64,000 nucleotides of DNA from BJGV01 sp964194745 (GTDB lineage Bacteria > Pseudomonadota > Gammaproteobacteria > Burkholderiales > Nitrosomonadaceae), in contig OZ252054.1 of assembly GCA_965248035.1 (NCBI GenBank), positions 682,001 to 746,000 of the forward strand. Direction: 5' to 3'. Of the stretch, positions 18,981 through 27,757 are shown piece by piece; position 1 is the first letter of the stretch; every line of letters begins with the position of its first letter. Under the pieces are notes generated by a model that saw only the letters and a program-made list of their open reading frames with translations, did not search any database and was not told where the DNA came from. A program made the translations under genes and the position numbers.

Positions 18981-20722
18981 CTACAAATGCATATTCTGAT
19001 TCTCTTTTTGTATAATTTTCTTATTTGCCCAATCTCCTAAGCGCTCCAAAACCTTTGGGTATTCAATTTTTAGTAACACCAGCGAATCAGCGAATTTTAC
19101 AAGTTCATTTGGATAAGCTAAAGCAGCATTCTCTGCCTGCTCTATTGCTGACTCATGTTCGCCGTTTAAAGCCAGTAAAATTGCCTGTTTATATGTAACC
19201 GGGGCACTCGGGTTAAATCCCATTACTCGTTGGTTAACTTTCAGTTTAAGGTCAATCTTTTCTTGATTCAATTCCATTGCGCTCGATAACGCATAATCAA
19301 CATAAGGTGATAGTAGAGTTTTTTGATGTAGCGCTTGTAGGACACTACTATTAGAACCGATCAGCGATTTGTTTTGGTTATCTTGGTCTGACATGATTGA
19401 TTCAATTTGGCGATAATCCTGTTCCACCGTCACCATTACCCCCCAGCCTAAAACCAATATCAATAAAGTTACCAATTTTCCTATGTGGGGAAGTCGCATC
19501 GAAATGAAACGGGTCTCACCCGCTCCGAGTAAAAACGCAGCTAGCCCAAGAAAATGTCCATACCACAATGGAAATTCATGCAAACTGTGAAGGCCTATAA
19601 TTCCAACTAGCGCTAGTAACCACCATAATGCGAGATCAAGTGACTGTCGCCTCACGCTATATAACCCAAGCAACCAGAGCACAATACCGCCAACTACTGG
19701 TAGCGTTCCAGTCAGACCGGTTTCAGCCAGCAAATGCAAAATTATATTGTGTGCGTTGTTGTAAATTCCAAAAATTTCTGGGTTCTGAAATACCGTTGCC
19801 AAGTAAAAATGATGCAAGGCGAATTGCCCTGTGCCTATCCCCAATACCGGTGCCTGTAAAAACATATGCCAAGCTTCTTTCCATAAATAAAACCGAATCG
19901 ATGAACCGGAAGCTTGGTCAAATATCCGTTCAACCCCAGTTATTGTCCCCGTTGGAACAACGAATAAGGACGTTTGCGCCAACCATTGCATCAATACAAA
20001 ACCTGTAATCTGGAGAAATGATGCTATTAGTAACCTACGTTTTGCCACATTTCCTTCCGTGCAAACTGTTCCACGCCAGTAGAGAAGTAACGAAAGTATA
20101 AGTACTGCAAACAGATATACTCCAGAACTTCGTGAACCACTTAAAGACAAAACAAATAAAAGTGGTAGAGCAAGTAGTATAGCAACCCAGATAGGCAGCC
20201 TGGCAGCAGCGAAAAGGAAAATCAACGAGGCTAACGTGAGACTAATATAAGTAGCAAAATGATTAGTTTGGCCGATATTTCCGTATACAGCAGCAAAATT
20301 TTTAGCAGCGATAAAATCATCAAGAAATGAATGAATATTGAAATGTTGTAGTATGCCGACCGTTGCACTTATCTCCCCGCCCACCAAAAAAACCAGGCAA
20401 GTACAACGCTAATAACTGTTAATCCAAATTCTTTCTGTAGCACTGCGCCCAATATTACCAACAACATTGCCCACAACAAATAAAACAGCGCGATAATTTG
20501 CATTTCATAATATGCAGACATACCGAGATTCATCTGCAACAACATTACAATAAACAGTCCTAGCGGCGCAAAGACTATCCACAGTAACGCAATATTTCTC
20601 CAATAACGCCCAGCAAGAAACAATGTCAACGCCACCATACCCAGAAAAAATGCAATATATTCAGTGTAAAATGCTGGTATCGGGCGCGCATGATGATACT
20701 GTAAGAAAGGCAACACAGCCAT
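18981..20722 (-). pseudogene. PglL/PilO-type O-oligosaccharyltransferase, frameshifted
   Basis: Two minus-strand frames make one polytopic membrane protein. The upstream part (20722 to 20369) holds several transmembrane helices and ends WFFWWAGR; the downstream part (20387 to 18981) continues with GEISATVGILQHF and the Wzy_C motif with YGNIGQTNHFATY and the large periplasmic loop. The break is at a run of seven T on the coding strand (about 20386-20392): one extra T gives WFFLVGGEISATVG without interruption. PglL enzymes transfer lipid-linked glycan to periplasmic proteins, notably pilins, and here the gene faces the pilin pair. The gene may start slightly upstream of ATG 20722, where similarity appears to continue. 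True lesion, phase variation at T7, or sequencing error. Confidence 0.78.
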
Positions 20723-20951
20723 TAATCCTATTAAAGAGAGGCTTATGCGCGCCGCAAGTGATGGGGAAGGTTGCTGTTAGTAGTACTTTCTATTAACTCT
20801 TCATTCATATCAGGGTGGTTCTATAGGCTTTAAAACTGCCGCTTTCCAAATTAGATAAAACAAAAAAATATGCTTACCGTCAAAGTAAAACGAATACTAA
20901 ACTAATCACGTCAAGTGTAATAACAGCTATCATATTTAGGGAACTATATAC

Positions 20952-20979
20952 TTTACACCGGAAAATATTGTGGTATAAT
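20952..20979 (+). promoter_or_regulatory. transposase promoter in element A
   Basis: TTTACA, 16-bp spacer, TATAAT. The -35 box lies inside the left terminal repeat. Element B has TTGACA at the same place, so A has one mismatch from consensus. A GAGAGGAGG ribosome-binding site precedes the transposase ATG at 21005. Confidence 0.7.
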
Positions 20980-21004
20980 TCTCTTATCATGAGAGGAGGA
21001 TGCC

Positions 21005-21937
21005 ATGCCTTATAAGATCAATACTGCAATCAGTGTCTGCCAGTTGATGGAAATGTTTCCTGACGAGGAAACCGCACGACAGTACCTTGAGGATCGTCGC
21101 TGGAAATATGGTGTGTCTTGCCCGACATGTCAAAGCCTATCGGTCTATACAAGATCGGGAAAACGAAAAGGGATGTATGACTGTCGAGGATGCGGCAAGC
21201 ATTTTAGTGTTCGGACCGGTTCCATTTTTGAAAAATCACACATTCGACTTCACAAATGGCTCTATGCCATTTACACCGTCATGACTTCTCGAAAGAGCAT
21301 TAGCGCTATGCAATTAAGCAAAGAAATTGGGGTCACGTATAAGTCCGCCTGGTTTGCGTTGCATCGGATTCGAGAGGCTTGCCGTGGCGATCTTACCCGT
21401 CTCTCAGGAATCGTAGAAATCGACGAAACGTATGTGGGCGGGAAAGAACGGAACAAGCACTGGAAGAAAGGGGATAAACCGAAAGCCGGGACAGTTGGCA
21501 AACAACCCGTCCTCGGCATGAGGGAGCGTGGTGGCAAGACCGTGGCCCTGCCAGTGCCTGCGACGGATCGGCTTACGCTGTGGACGGAGATTCAAGAGGC
21601 GATAGAAATAGGCAGCACGCTCTATACGGATGACCATGCCGCCTATCGAGGCATTGAGCGTAAAGGCTATCAGCACCAAGCCGTAAACCATTCGGCGAAT
21701 GAATATGTGAAGGGCATGGCGCACACAAATGGCATTGAGAGCGTTTGGGCGGTCTTAAAACGTGGACTGAACGGCACATTCCATCAAGTATCCGTCAAGC
21801 ATTTATCGCGTTATATTCATGAATTTTCGTTCAGGCTCAATGAAGGACGTTGTGGCCGGGAGACCATGCACCGCATTGAAAGCGTCTGTGATGCGGCCAT
21901 TGGCAAACGCTTAACGTATCAGGGGCTTGTCCAATGA
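21005..21937 (+). CDS. IS1595-family transposase (element A)
   Basis: 310 aa. An N-terminal zinc ribbon (CPTCQS...CRGCGK, about residues 38-62) is followed by the ISXO2-like DDE nuclease domain: first Asp in VEIDETYVGGK near 142, second in LYTDDHAAY near 200, then the NHSANEY...MAHTNGIESVW segment carrying His/Asn and the final Glu near 235-245. All catalytic residues appear intact, so this copy could be active. The stop overlaps the methyltransferase start as ATGA, a translational-coupling arrangement shared with elements B and C. Confidence 0.93.
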   Translation: MPYKINTAISVCQLMEMFPDEETARQYLEDRRWKYGVSCPTCQSLSVYTRSGKRKGMYDCRGCGKHFSVRTGSIFEKSHIRLHKWLYAIYTVMTSRKSISAMQLSKEIGVTYKSAWFALHRIREACRGDLTRLSGIVEIDETYVGGKERNKHWKKGDKPKAGTVGKQPVLGMRERGGKTVALPVPATDRLTLWTEIQEAIEIGSTLYTDDHAAYRGIERKGYQHQAVNHSANEYVKGMAHTNGIESVWAVLKRGLNGTFHQVSVKHLSRYIHEFSFRLNEGRCGRETMHRIESVCDAAIGKRLTYQGLVQ

Positions 21938-22800
21938 GCGCCGTAGGGACCGGCCTCTTGGATTCGGCTGTGGATGTGCTTTTTGCTCACTCCCCACTCG
22001 TTCACCGCTTGATCCAGGGAGACGCCACACTCCGTGCTTCGATCACGAGAGAAAGCGTGGATTTAATTGTGACCTCTCCCCCCTATAACGTTGGCAAAGC
22101 ATATTCTGGTGCCCAACAAGATGATTCATTGCCCTACGACGCCTATTTGAACTTTTCTAAACAGTGGCTGACGAATTGTTTTCATTGGACGAAATCGACC
22201 GGTCGCTTATGCGTCAATGTCTCGCTGGATAAAAACAAGAATGGCAAGCAACCGCTTTCAGCAGACATCACGCGATTAGCAATGGAGGCCGGGTGGTGCT
22301 ATCATGCGACTATTCTGTGGAATGAAGGCAATATCTCCCGTCGCACGGCATGGGGGAGTTGGAAGTCAGCCAGCGCCCCTCATGTCATTGCCCCTGTGGA
22401 AACCATTATTGTGCTCTATAAAGATACGTGGAAACGTGAGCGCCCTGGAAACAACGATATTAGCGCCGAGGAATTTAAGGAATGGTCGTTGGGGTCATGG
22501 TCATTCAATGGAGAGAGCAGGAAACGGATTGGTCATGAGGCCCCATTTCCAAGAGAACTGCCGAAACGCTGCATCAAGATATTCTCGTTTATCGGGGACA
22601 CGGTGTTTGATCCGTTTGTCGGATCGGGCACTACTATGATAGAAGCGATCCGACATGGTCGGCAAGCCATTGGTCTTGAGAAAGAGCCCAAATATTGTGA
22701 GCTGACCAGAGATCGGATTTTCAAGGAATGCAATCTCTCATTGAGGAAATCCTTACCGATAAGGCAGGGAAAATCTACTGCACCGTGTTGGAGCAGTTAA
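21934..22800 (+). CDS. beta-class DNA methyltransferase (element A cargo)
   Basis: 288 aa. The catalytic motif TSPPY is at residues 47-51 and the S-adenosylmethionine-binding motif DPFVGSGTT at about 226-234; catalytic motif before cofactor motif is the beta-class order of N4-cytosine or N6-adenine methyltransferases. SPPY rather than DPPY leans to N4-cytosine but does not settle it. No restriction gene accompanies it in this element. Coupled to the transposase by ATGA. The protein is identical to that of element B. The recognition sequence is unknown. Confidence 0.9.
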   Translation: MSAVGTGLLDSAVDVLFAHSPLVHRLIQGDATLRASITRESVDLIVTSPPYNVGKAYSGAQQDDSLPYDAYLNFSKQWLTNCFHWTKSTGRLCVNVSLDKNKNGKQPLSADITRLAMEAGWCYHATILWNEGNISRRTAWGSWKSASAPHVIAPVETIIVLYKDTWKRERPGNNDISAEEFKEWSLGSWSFNGESRKRIGHEAPFPRELPKRCIKIFSFIGDTVFDPFVGSGTTMIEAIRHGRQAIGLEKEPKYCELTRDRIFKECNLSLRKSLPIRQGKSTAPCWSS

Positions 22801-22980
22801 TCTATCAACGGCCCTCTCAAGATTGAGTCCGGGGAGGTGACTGGTCTCACAGCCTGCCTCCTCGCCAATACCGATGCCTATGACAACCTGCTTTCCACGC
22901 TGAAACAGCGAACATTTGAGTTAGCCAAACAGATTACCCCGTTACATCCGTTACATGGCAGTCCGGTAACAACTACATAA
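22728..22980 (+). pseudogene. broken third ORF of element A
   Basis: Frame from ATG 22728 reads MQSLIEEILTDKAGKIYC and on to VLEQLI, then hits a stop at 22824. Sequence in another frame continues sensibly as NGPLKIESGEVTGL... to TAA at 22978-22980. Removing one 4-bp unit from ATCTATCA near 22801-22807 joins the halves into one protein of about 83 aa. The stop lies in the right terminal repeat, 5 bp from the element end. Function not recognised; both copies carry the same break. Confidence 0.45.
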
Positions 22981-22985
22981 ATCCC

Positions 22986-23470
22986 CAATTTTTACTGTTG
23001 ATTTTTCAGCAATAGGTTTATCTCCTGATCTAACACTTGTAGCAATAAAGTGCTTACCACCAGATGTTGATGAAATTATAGGTAGTTTTGTTTACGCAAA
23101 TTCAATTGTAGATCCAAGTATAGGCATTTTCGAGAAAAAAGATTCCAGTGTGGATCAATACTGCAAAAATAGATCTCATTGGGAAGTAGGTGGTGTGAAA
23201 GAAGTATTTGGTGAAGGTCGTGGGTTTGTCAAAGGACAATGTTTTTCATCCTCATTATTAATTGAAAGTAGAGCAAGTGGTGGCCCAGTGTTTAACTCGA
23301 GCGGGTTTGTCGTTGGGATCAATTCTCGAGCTTTTAAATTTGATGGTGGTCTTCCTGATTCCACGATTTTATACATTGAGGAAATTGCCAAATTAGAAGT
23401 TAACGGCACATGTTTAGACCAACTTTGGAATACGATAAATACAAATGTTGTTTGCACCAAAATCACATAA
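22986..23470 (+). pseudogene. trypsin-like serine peptidase, 5'-truncated by element A
   Basis: The frame is open from the very edge of element A to TAA at 23468-23470, about 160 codons. SPDLTLVAIK resembles the catalytic-Asp strand and ASGGPVFNSSGFVVGINS the catalytic-Ser loop of trypsin-like (HtrA-type) peptidases. The catalytic His region is missing, having been removed with the 5' end. No start codon serves the remaining part well. The 5' half is not elsewhere in this window. Confidence 0.7.
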
Positions 23471-23533
23471 CAAATCGATTGTCTTATTCGTTGAATATCT
23501 GCTTTGTGGCAATAGCGATCATTCATATACGCA

Positions 23534-23560
23534 CAAAAAACCCGGCACTAGGCCGGGCTT
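23534..23560 (-). terminator. rho-independent terminator
   Basis: CCCGGC and GCCGGG form a 6-bp stem around a 5-nt loop. On the minus strand it is followed by a run of six T. It lies about 65 bp past the end of the Gly-rich pseudogene, which it probably served; it could also act weakly on the plus strand. Confidence 0.75.
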
Positions 23561-23625
23561 AAATTTTGTTGTAGTTGTACATTCATGATTTAATTTTACA
23601 ACTATTATTAACATCAAATAGTTGA

Positions 23626-23963
23626 CTAGTACCCCATACCTTTTAATGCGCCTTCAGTAGTACCTTTTATGACGGCATGCACGGGGCTAACAACGGTGTC
23701 AATGGCACCTGCTGTAGTACATAGGACGGGCAGGCCTGTTGCATTAACACATTTTTGGCACTTTTAACGCCCGTAGCAGGGGCTTTTAGAGTGCCTTCAA
23801 CAGCACCTGCGCCCGCACCAACACCAGATCCAACAGCACCTCCAGTAATACTACCTACTGCTTTTCCAGTACTACCACCAATTTCCCCCTAAATAGTTTC
23901 AGCAATAATTGTAGTACTGATTAATCCGGCGACGATACATGATAATAAAGTTAATTTTTTCAT
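23626..23963 (-). pseudogene. broken small secreted Gly-rich protein
   Basis: ATG 23963 starts MKKLTLLSCIVAGLISTT, a good signal peptide, then meets an in-frame TAG. Beyond it the same frame reads a Gly/Ala-rich segment (GGSTGKAVGSITGGAVGSG), and after a further frame change the end reads VVSPVHAVIKGTTEGALKGMGY before TAG at 23626. The parts belong to one small exported glycine-zipper-like protein with at least one nonsense and one frameshift lesion. Confidence 0.6.
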
Positions 23964-24184
23964 TATTCATACCCCCGATATTTCTATTGAGTTGCAAGAT
24001 GAAATTTATAAATATGGTACTTGAATATACAAATACATGTAATTGTCTTTCTATACTTTGAAAATCAAATAACTGGAAATAGGAGAATAAAAAAGAGGTC
24101 ATTCAACTATTGCGTCCGGTTATTCTTCAGTTCCGTGCATATTTGTGCTTTCATTCGTTGCTAATTTGATTTTAATCACAATTG

Positions 24185-25267
24185 TTAACAGAGCTCAACT
24201 TTTGCAGCTAAGTCTGCGACCAATTTGCCAAGGAAGTTTGCTTGTTCAAGTCCATCGATGAAACGTTTAGGAATACCCGATAAGCCAGTTTGGGCTCCTA
24301 CAAGAGCGCCGGTAAGGATAGCTCGAGCCTGATTTTGCCCTCCACCGTTGACGGCGTGAAGTATCGCTGACTCAAAATCATTGTGGAATCGGGCTGCAAG
24401 ATAATAGGCTGCAGGTAGTTGGTGATAAATGGCACAGGGCATACCGTAAATGATCGATACCTTCCACGCGGGTTCTATACGAATTTTCGGATCTACAACA
24501 GCTGCGGCCATACTAGAGGGTGTAAGTAAGGCATCAGGCGAGGCAAAATGGCCTGCACGGGGCGGGGCAGGATCACCAGGTCTTGGCGTTTGTAAATTAT
24601 CGCGAGTCACAGCGTGAAATGGCGGTTTGCCACTTTTTACTGATTTCATGAGTTTTCCAGAAAGTTTCGTATCGATGGTATGCCCTTGAATCAGAAGACC
24701 CAGCACTGCGCCGTAAGCGACGGTCATCGATACTACAATCTCATCAGACTGAGTTAGATTAGTGTTTTTGGCTATGGTTGTGGCGAGCTGATCGGGGTGC
24801 AGTGCATAACGGACGGCAAGAGCTAGGGTACGTTCTATGGCTTCAGTAGTATCAGCATGACTGCCGGTTTGTTCCCAGGGTAGTTTCTGCTGCACCCGTT
24901 GTCTCCATACCTCACGGATTGATTGGCTGGTAAACCCACCGGGTCCGCTCACCGGTGTTCCGTCTAGCAGTGGAAAAAGCTCCTTATCCATACGGCGACA
25001 AAAATCCTCCGCATCATACCCACCACGATCGATGAGTGAACGAATCATAAGTGTCAGGATGAAACCGGCCTGTGACAATTGACCGGCTTTAAGACCAGCA
25101 TGGTACCGGTTAGGTTTGGGATCAGTATAATTGCTGATCCATTCACCGTAGTCACGACGAAGCTCATCAAGATTGTAGTACCAGTGCGGGCCGAGGGCCA
25201 GTGCATCACCAATAAAAGCGCCCATGATAGAACCGCAAGCACGATCCTGAGTGTTATTTTCGGGCAT
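24185..25267 (-). CDS. ADP-ribosylglycohydrolase-family protein
   Basis: 360 aa. N-terminal GSIMGAFIGDALALGPHWYY and the C-terminal region NGGGQNQARAILTGALVGAQTG match the DraG/ADP-ribosylglycohydrolase fold, which binds two magnesium ions. The family removes ADP-ribose from proteins (DraG from nitrogenase reductase) or acts on related ADP-ribose compounds; some members are crystallin-like with no known activity. No nitrogenase genes are nearby, so the substrate is open. It sits alone between the two IS1595 copies. Confidence 0.8.
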   Translation of the reverse strand: MPENNTQDRACGSIMGAFIGDALALGPHWYYNLDELRRDYGEWISNYTDPKPNRYHAGLKAGQLSQAGFILTLMIRSLIDRGGYDAEDFCRRMDKELFPLLDGTPVSGPGGFTSQSIREVWRQRVQQKLPWEQTGSHADTTEAIERTLALAVRYALHPDQLATTIAKNTNLTQSDEIVVSMTVAYGAVLGLLIQGHTIDTKLSGKLMKSVKSGKPPFHAVTRDNLQTPRPGDPAPPRAGHFASPDALLTPSSMAAAVVDPKIRIEPAWKVSIIYGMPCAIYHQLPAAYYLAARFHNDFESAILHAVNGGGQNQARAILTGALVGAQTGLSGIPKRFIDGLEQANFLGKLVADLAAKVELC

Positions 25268-25733
25268 ATATATCTCCTATATTTCTAAAAAATATAAAAA
25301 CAATTAGGCCACTATCTCTTAGAAAAAGCTAAACCTTTAGGGTCGTCTATAGTGCATTTGATTAGATTACTTTCTAAAGTTGTGCTCGTCTTTTCATCCC
25401 ATTCGAGGAATTTCTTATCCTCTTTTGACGTAACCTGCAACTAATCAATCGTTAATTCATCGTACATTACGATAAGCTAAAAAGTCCGCTTTTGGCACAA
25501 AGCAAACACCTAACGTTTTCTAAAAGGCAGCGGGAATCACGCTATAGCCTAGAACTCATACTACGGACTGTTCTATCTATTATTTTTTCAATGTACCAAC
25601 AAATTAATCACGCATGGGGATTCTTAGAAATGTGACTTATTGCCATTCTTGCTAGTTATTTATCTGTAAGTGTCCCGTGATCAGTATTTACTTTGCCATA
25701 AACTCGTTATCTATCAACTCATCCCATTACCCA
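25268..25733. other. gene-free interval next to element B
   Basis: About 470 bp, AT-rich, with stops in all frames. Nothing recognisable was found. It ends at the 8-bp target duplication of element B. Confidence 0.4.
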
Positions 25734-25746
25734 TAAAAAATGGGAT

Positions 25747-25999
25747 TTATGTAGTTGTTACCGGACTGCCATGTAACGGATGTAACGGGGTAATCTGTTT
25801 GGCTAACTCAAATGTTCGCTGTTTCAGCGTGGAAAGCAGGTTGTCATAGGCATCGGTATTGGCGAGGAGGCAGGCTGTGAGACCAGTCACCTCCCCGGAC
25901 TCAATCTTGAGAGGGCCGTTGATAGATTAACTGCTCCAACACGGTGCAGTAGATTTTCCCTGCCTTATCGGTAAGGATTTCCTCAATGAGAGATTGCAT
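25747..25999 (-). pseudogene. broken third ORF of element B
   Basis: Same sequence and same apparent 4-bp disruption as the third ORF of element A, with the stop codon 5 bp from the element end inside the terminal repeat. Because both copies share the break, it predates their separation. Confidence 0.4.
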
Positions 26000-26793
26000 T
26001 CCTTGAAAATCCGATCTCTGGTCAGCTCACAATATTTGGGCTCTTTCTCAAGACCAATGGCTTGCCGACCATGTCGAATCGCTTCTATCATAGTAGTGCC
26101 CGATCCGACAAACGGATCAAACACCGTGTCCCCGATAAACGAGAATATCTTGATGCAGCGTTTCGGCAGTTCTCTTGGAAATGGGGCCTCATGACCAATC
26201 CGTTTCCTGCTCTCTCCATTGAATGACCATGACCCCAACGACCATTCCTTAAATTCCTCGGCGCTAATATCGTTGTTTCCAGGGCGCTCACGTTTCCACG
26301 TATCTTTATAGAGCACAATAATGGTTTCCACAGGGGCAATGACATGAGGGGCGCTGGCTGACTTCCAACTCCCCCATGCCGTGCGACGGGAGATATTGCC
26401 TTCATTCCACAGAATAGTCGCATGATAGCACCACCCGGCCTCCATTGCTAATCGCGTGATGTCTGCTGAAAGCGGTTGCTTGCCATTCTTGTTTTTATCC
26501 AGCGAGACATTGACGCATAAGCGACCGGTCGATTTCGTCCAATGAAAACAATTCGTCAGCCACTGTTTAGAAAAGTTCAAATAGGCGTCGTAGGGCAATG
26601 AATCATCTTGTTGGGCACCAGAATATGCTTTGCCAACGTTATAGGGGGGAGAGGTCACAATTAAATCCACGCTTTCTCTCGTGATCGAAGCACGGAGTGT
26701 GGCGTCTCCCTGGATCAAGCGGTGAACGAGTGGGGAGTGAGCAAAAAGCACATCCACAGCCGAATCCAAGAGGCCGGTCCCTACGGCGCTCAT
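25927..26793 (-). CDS. beta-class DNA methyltransferase (element B cargo)
   Basis: 288 aa and identical in sequence to the element A enzyme, with TSPPY at residues 47-51 and DPFVGSGTT at about 226-234. It stays intact although its transposase is broken. Its start overlaps the transposase stop (ATGA), so expression normally depends on ribosomes finishing the transposase; after the upstream frameshift, coupling may be lost and expression lowered. Confidence 0.9.
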   Translation of the reverse strand: MSAVGTGLLDSAVDVLFAHSPLVHRLIQGDATLRASITRESVDLIVTSPPYNVGKAYSGAQQDDSLPYDAYLNFSKQWLTNCFHWTKSTGRLCVNVSLDKNKNGKQPLSADITRLAMEAGWCYHATILWNEGNISRRTAWGSWKSASAPHVIAPVETIIVLYKDTWKRERPGNNDISAEEFKEWSLGSWSFNGESRKRIGHEAPFPRELPKRCIKIFSFIGDTVFDPFVGSGTTMIEAIRHGRQAIGLEKEPKYCELTRDRIFKECNLSLRKSLPIRQGKSTAPCWSS

Positions 26794-27684
26794 TGGACAA
26801 GCCCCTGATACGTTAAGCGTTTGCCAATGGCCGCATCACAGACGCTTTCAATGCGGTGCATGGTCTCCCGGCCACAACGTCCTTCATTGAGCCTGAACGA
26901 AAATTCATGAATATAACGCGATAAATGCTTGACGGATACTTGATGGAATGTGCCGTTCAGTCCACGTTTTAAGACCGCCCAAACGCTCTCAATGCCAATG
27001 GTTTACGGCTTGGTGCTGATAGCCTTTACGCTCAATGCCTCGATAGGCGGCATGGTCATCCGTATAGAGCGTGCTGCCTATTTCTATCGCCTCTTGAATC
27101 TCCGTCCACAGCGTAAGCCGATCCGTCGCAGGCACTGGCAGGGCCACGGTCTTGCCACCACGCTCCCTCACGCCGAGGACGGGTTGTTTGCCAACTGTCC
27201 CGGCTTTCGGTTTATCCCCTTTCTTCCAGTGCTTGTTCCGTTCTTTCCCGCCCACATACGTTTCGTCGATTTCTACGATTCCTGAGAGACGGGTAAGATC
27301 GCCACGGCAAGCCTCTCGAATCCGATGCAACGCAAACCAGGCGGACTTATACGTGACCCCAATTTCTTTGCTTAATTGCATAGCGCTAATGCTCTTTCGA
27401 GAAGTCATGACGGTGTAAATGGCATAGAGCCATTTGTGAAGTCGAATGTGTGATTTTTCAAAAATGGAACCGGTCCGAACACTAAAATGCTTGCCGCATC
27501 CTCGACAGTCATACATCCCTTTTCGTTTTCCCAATCTTGTATAGACCGATAGGCTTTGACATGTCGGGCAAGACACACCATATTTCCAGCAACGATCCTC
27601 AAGGTACTGTCGTGCGGTTTCCTCGTCAGGAAACATTTCCATCAACTGGTAGACACTGATTGCAGTATTGATCTTATAAGGCAT
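26790..27684 (-). pseudogene. IS1595-family transposase with 38-bp deletion (element B)
   Basis: Matches the element A transposase apart from four substitutions (for example Cys to Tyr in the ISVYQL segment) up to QHQAVNH. There a 38-bp deletion near 26999 removes the NEYVKGMAHTN stretch, part of the catalytic site, and shifts the frame, so the encoded protein is 231 aa and ends NHWH. The first two catalytic Asp residues remain. This copy should be unable to transpose by itself but could be mobilised in trans by copy A. Confidence 0.93.
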
Positions 27685-27709
27685 GGCATCCTCCTCTCAT
27701 GATAAGAGA

Positions 27710-27737
27710 ATTATACCACAATATTTTCCGGTGTCAA
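27710..27737 (-). promoter_or_regulatory. consensus transposase promoter in element B
   Basis: On the minus strand: TTGACA (27732-27737), 16-bp spacer, TATAAT (27710-27715). Both boxes match the sigma70 consensus fully. The -35 box lies inside the terminal repeat. Confidence 0.75.
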
Positions 27738-27757
27738 GTATATAGTTCCCTAAAAAA

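Larger units (their letters stand above)
20939..22985 (+). mobile_element. element A: IS1595-type element with methyltransferase cargo
   Basis: 2047 bp bounded by imperfect terminal inverted repeats (20939-20962 and 22962-22985; 17 of 24 positions match, both starting GGGA). Contents: promoter, transposase, methyltransferase overlapping by 4 bp, and a broken third ORF that ends in the right repeat. Near-identical to element B. No target duplication: flanks read CATATTTA on the left and CAATTTTT on the right, so at least one flank has been rearranged. The right end cuts a trypsin-like peptidase gene. Confidence 0.9.
25742..27750 (-). mobile_element. element B: IS1595-type element with methyltransferase cargo, defective transposase
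   Basis: 2009 bp in inverse orientation to element A, flanked by a perfect 8-bp target duplication TAAAAAAT (25734-25741 and 27751-27758). Same gene order as A. It is 38 bp shorter because of a deletion in the transposase. The intact duplication shows this copy arrived by transposition and its ends have not been rearranged since. Confidence 0.95.

Noticed and set aside
22986..25741. Inversion of the 2.8-kb segment by recombination between elements A and B
   Set aside because: Element B has identical 8-bp duplications on both sides, which an inversion between A and B after insertion would have separated. The mismatched flanks of A need another explanation.
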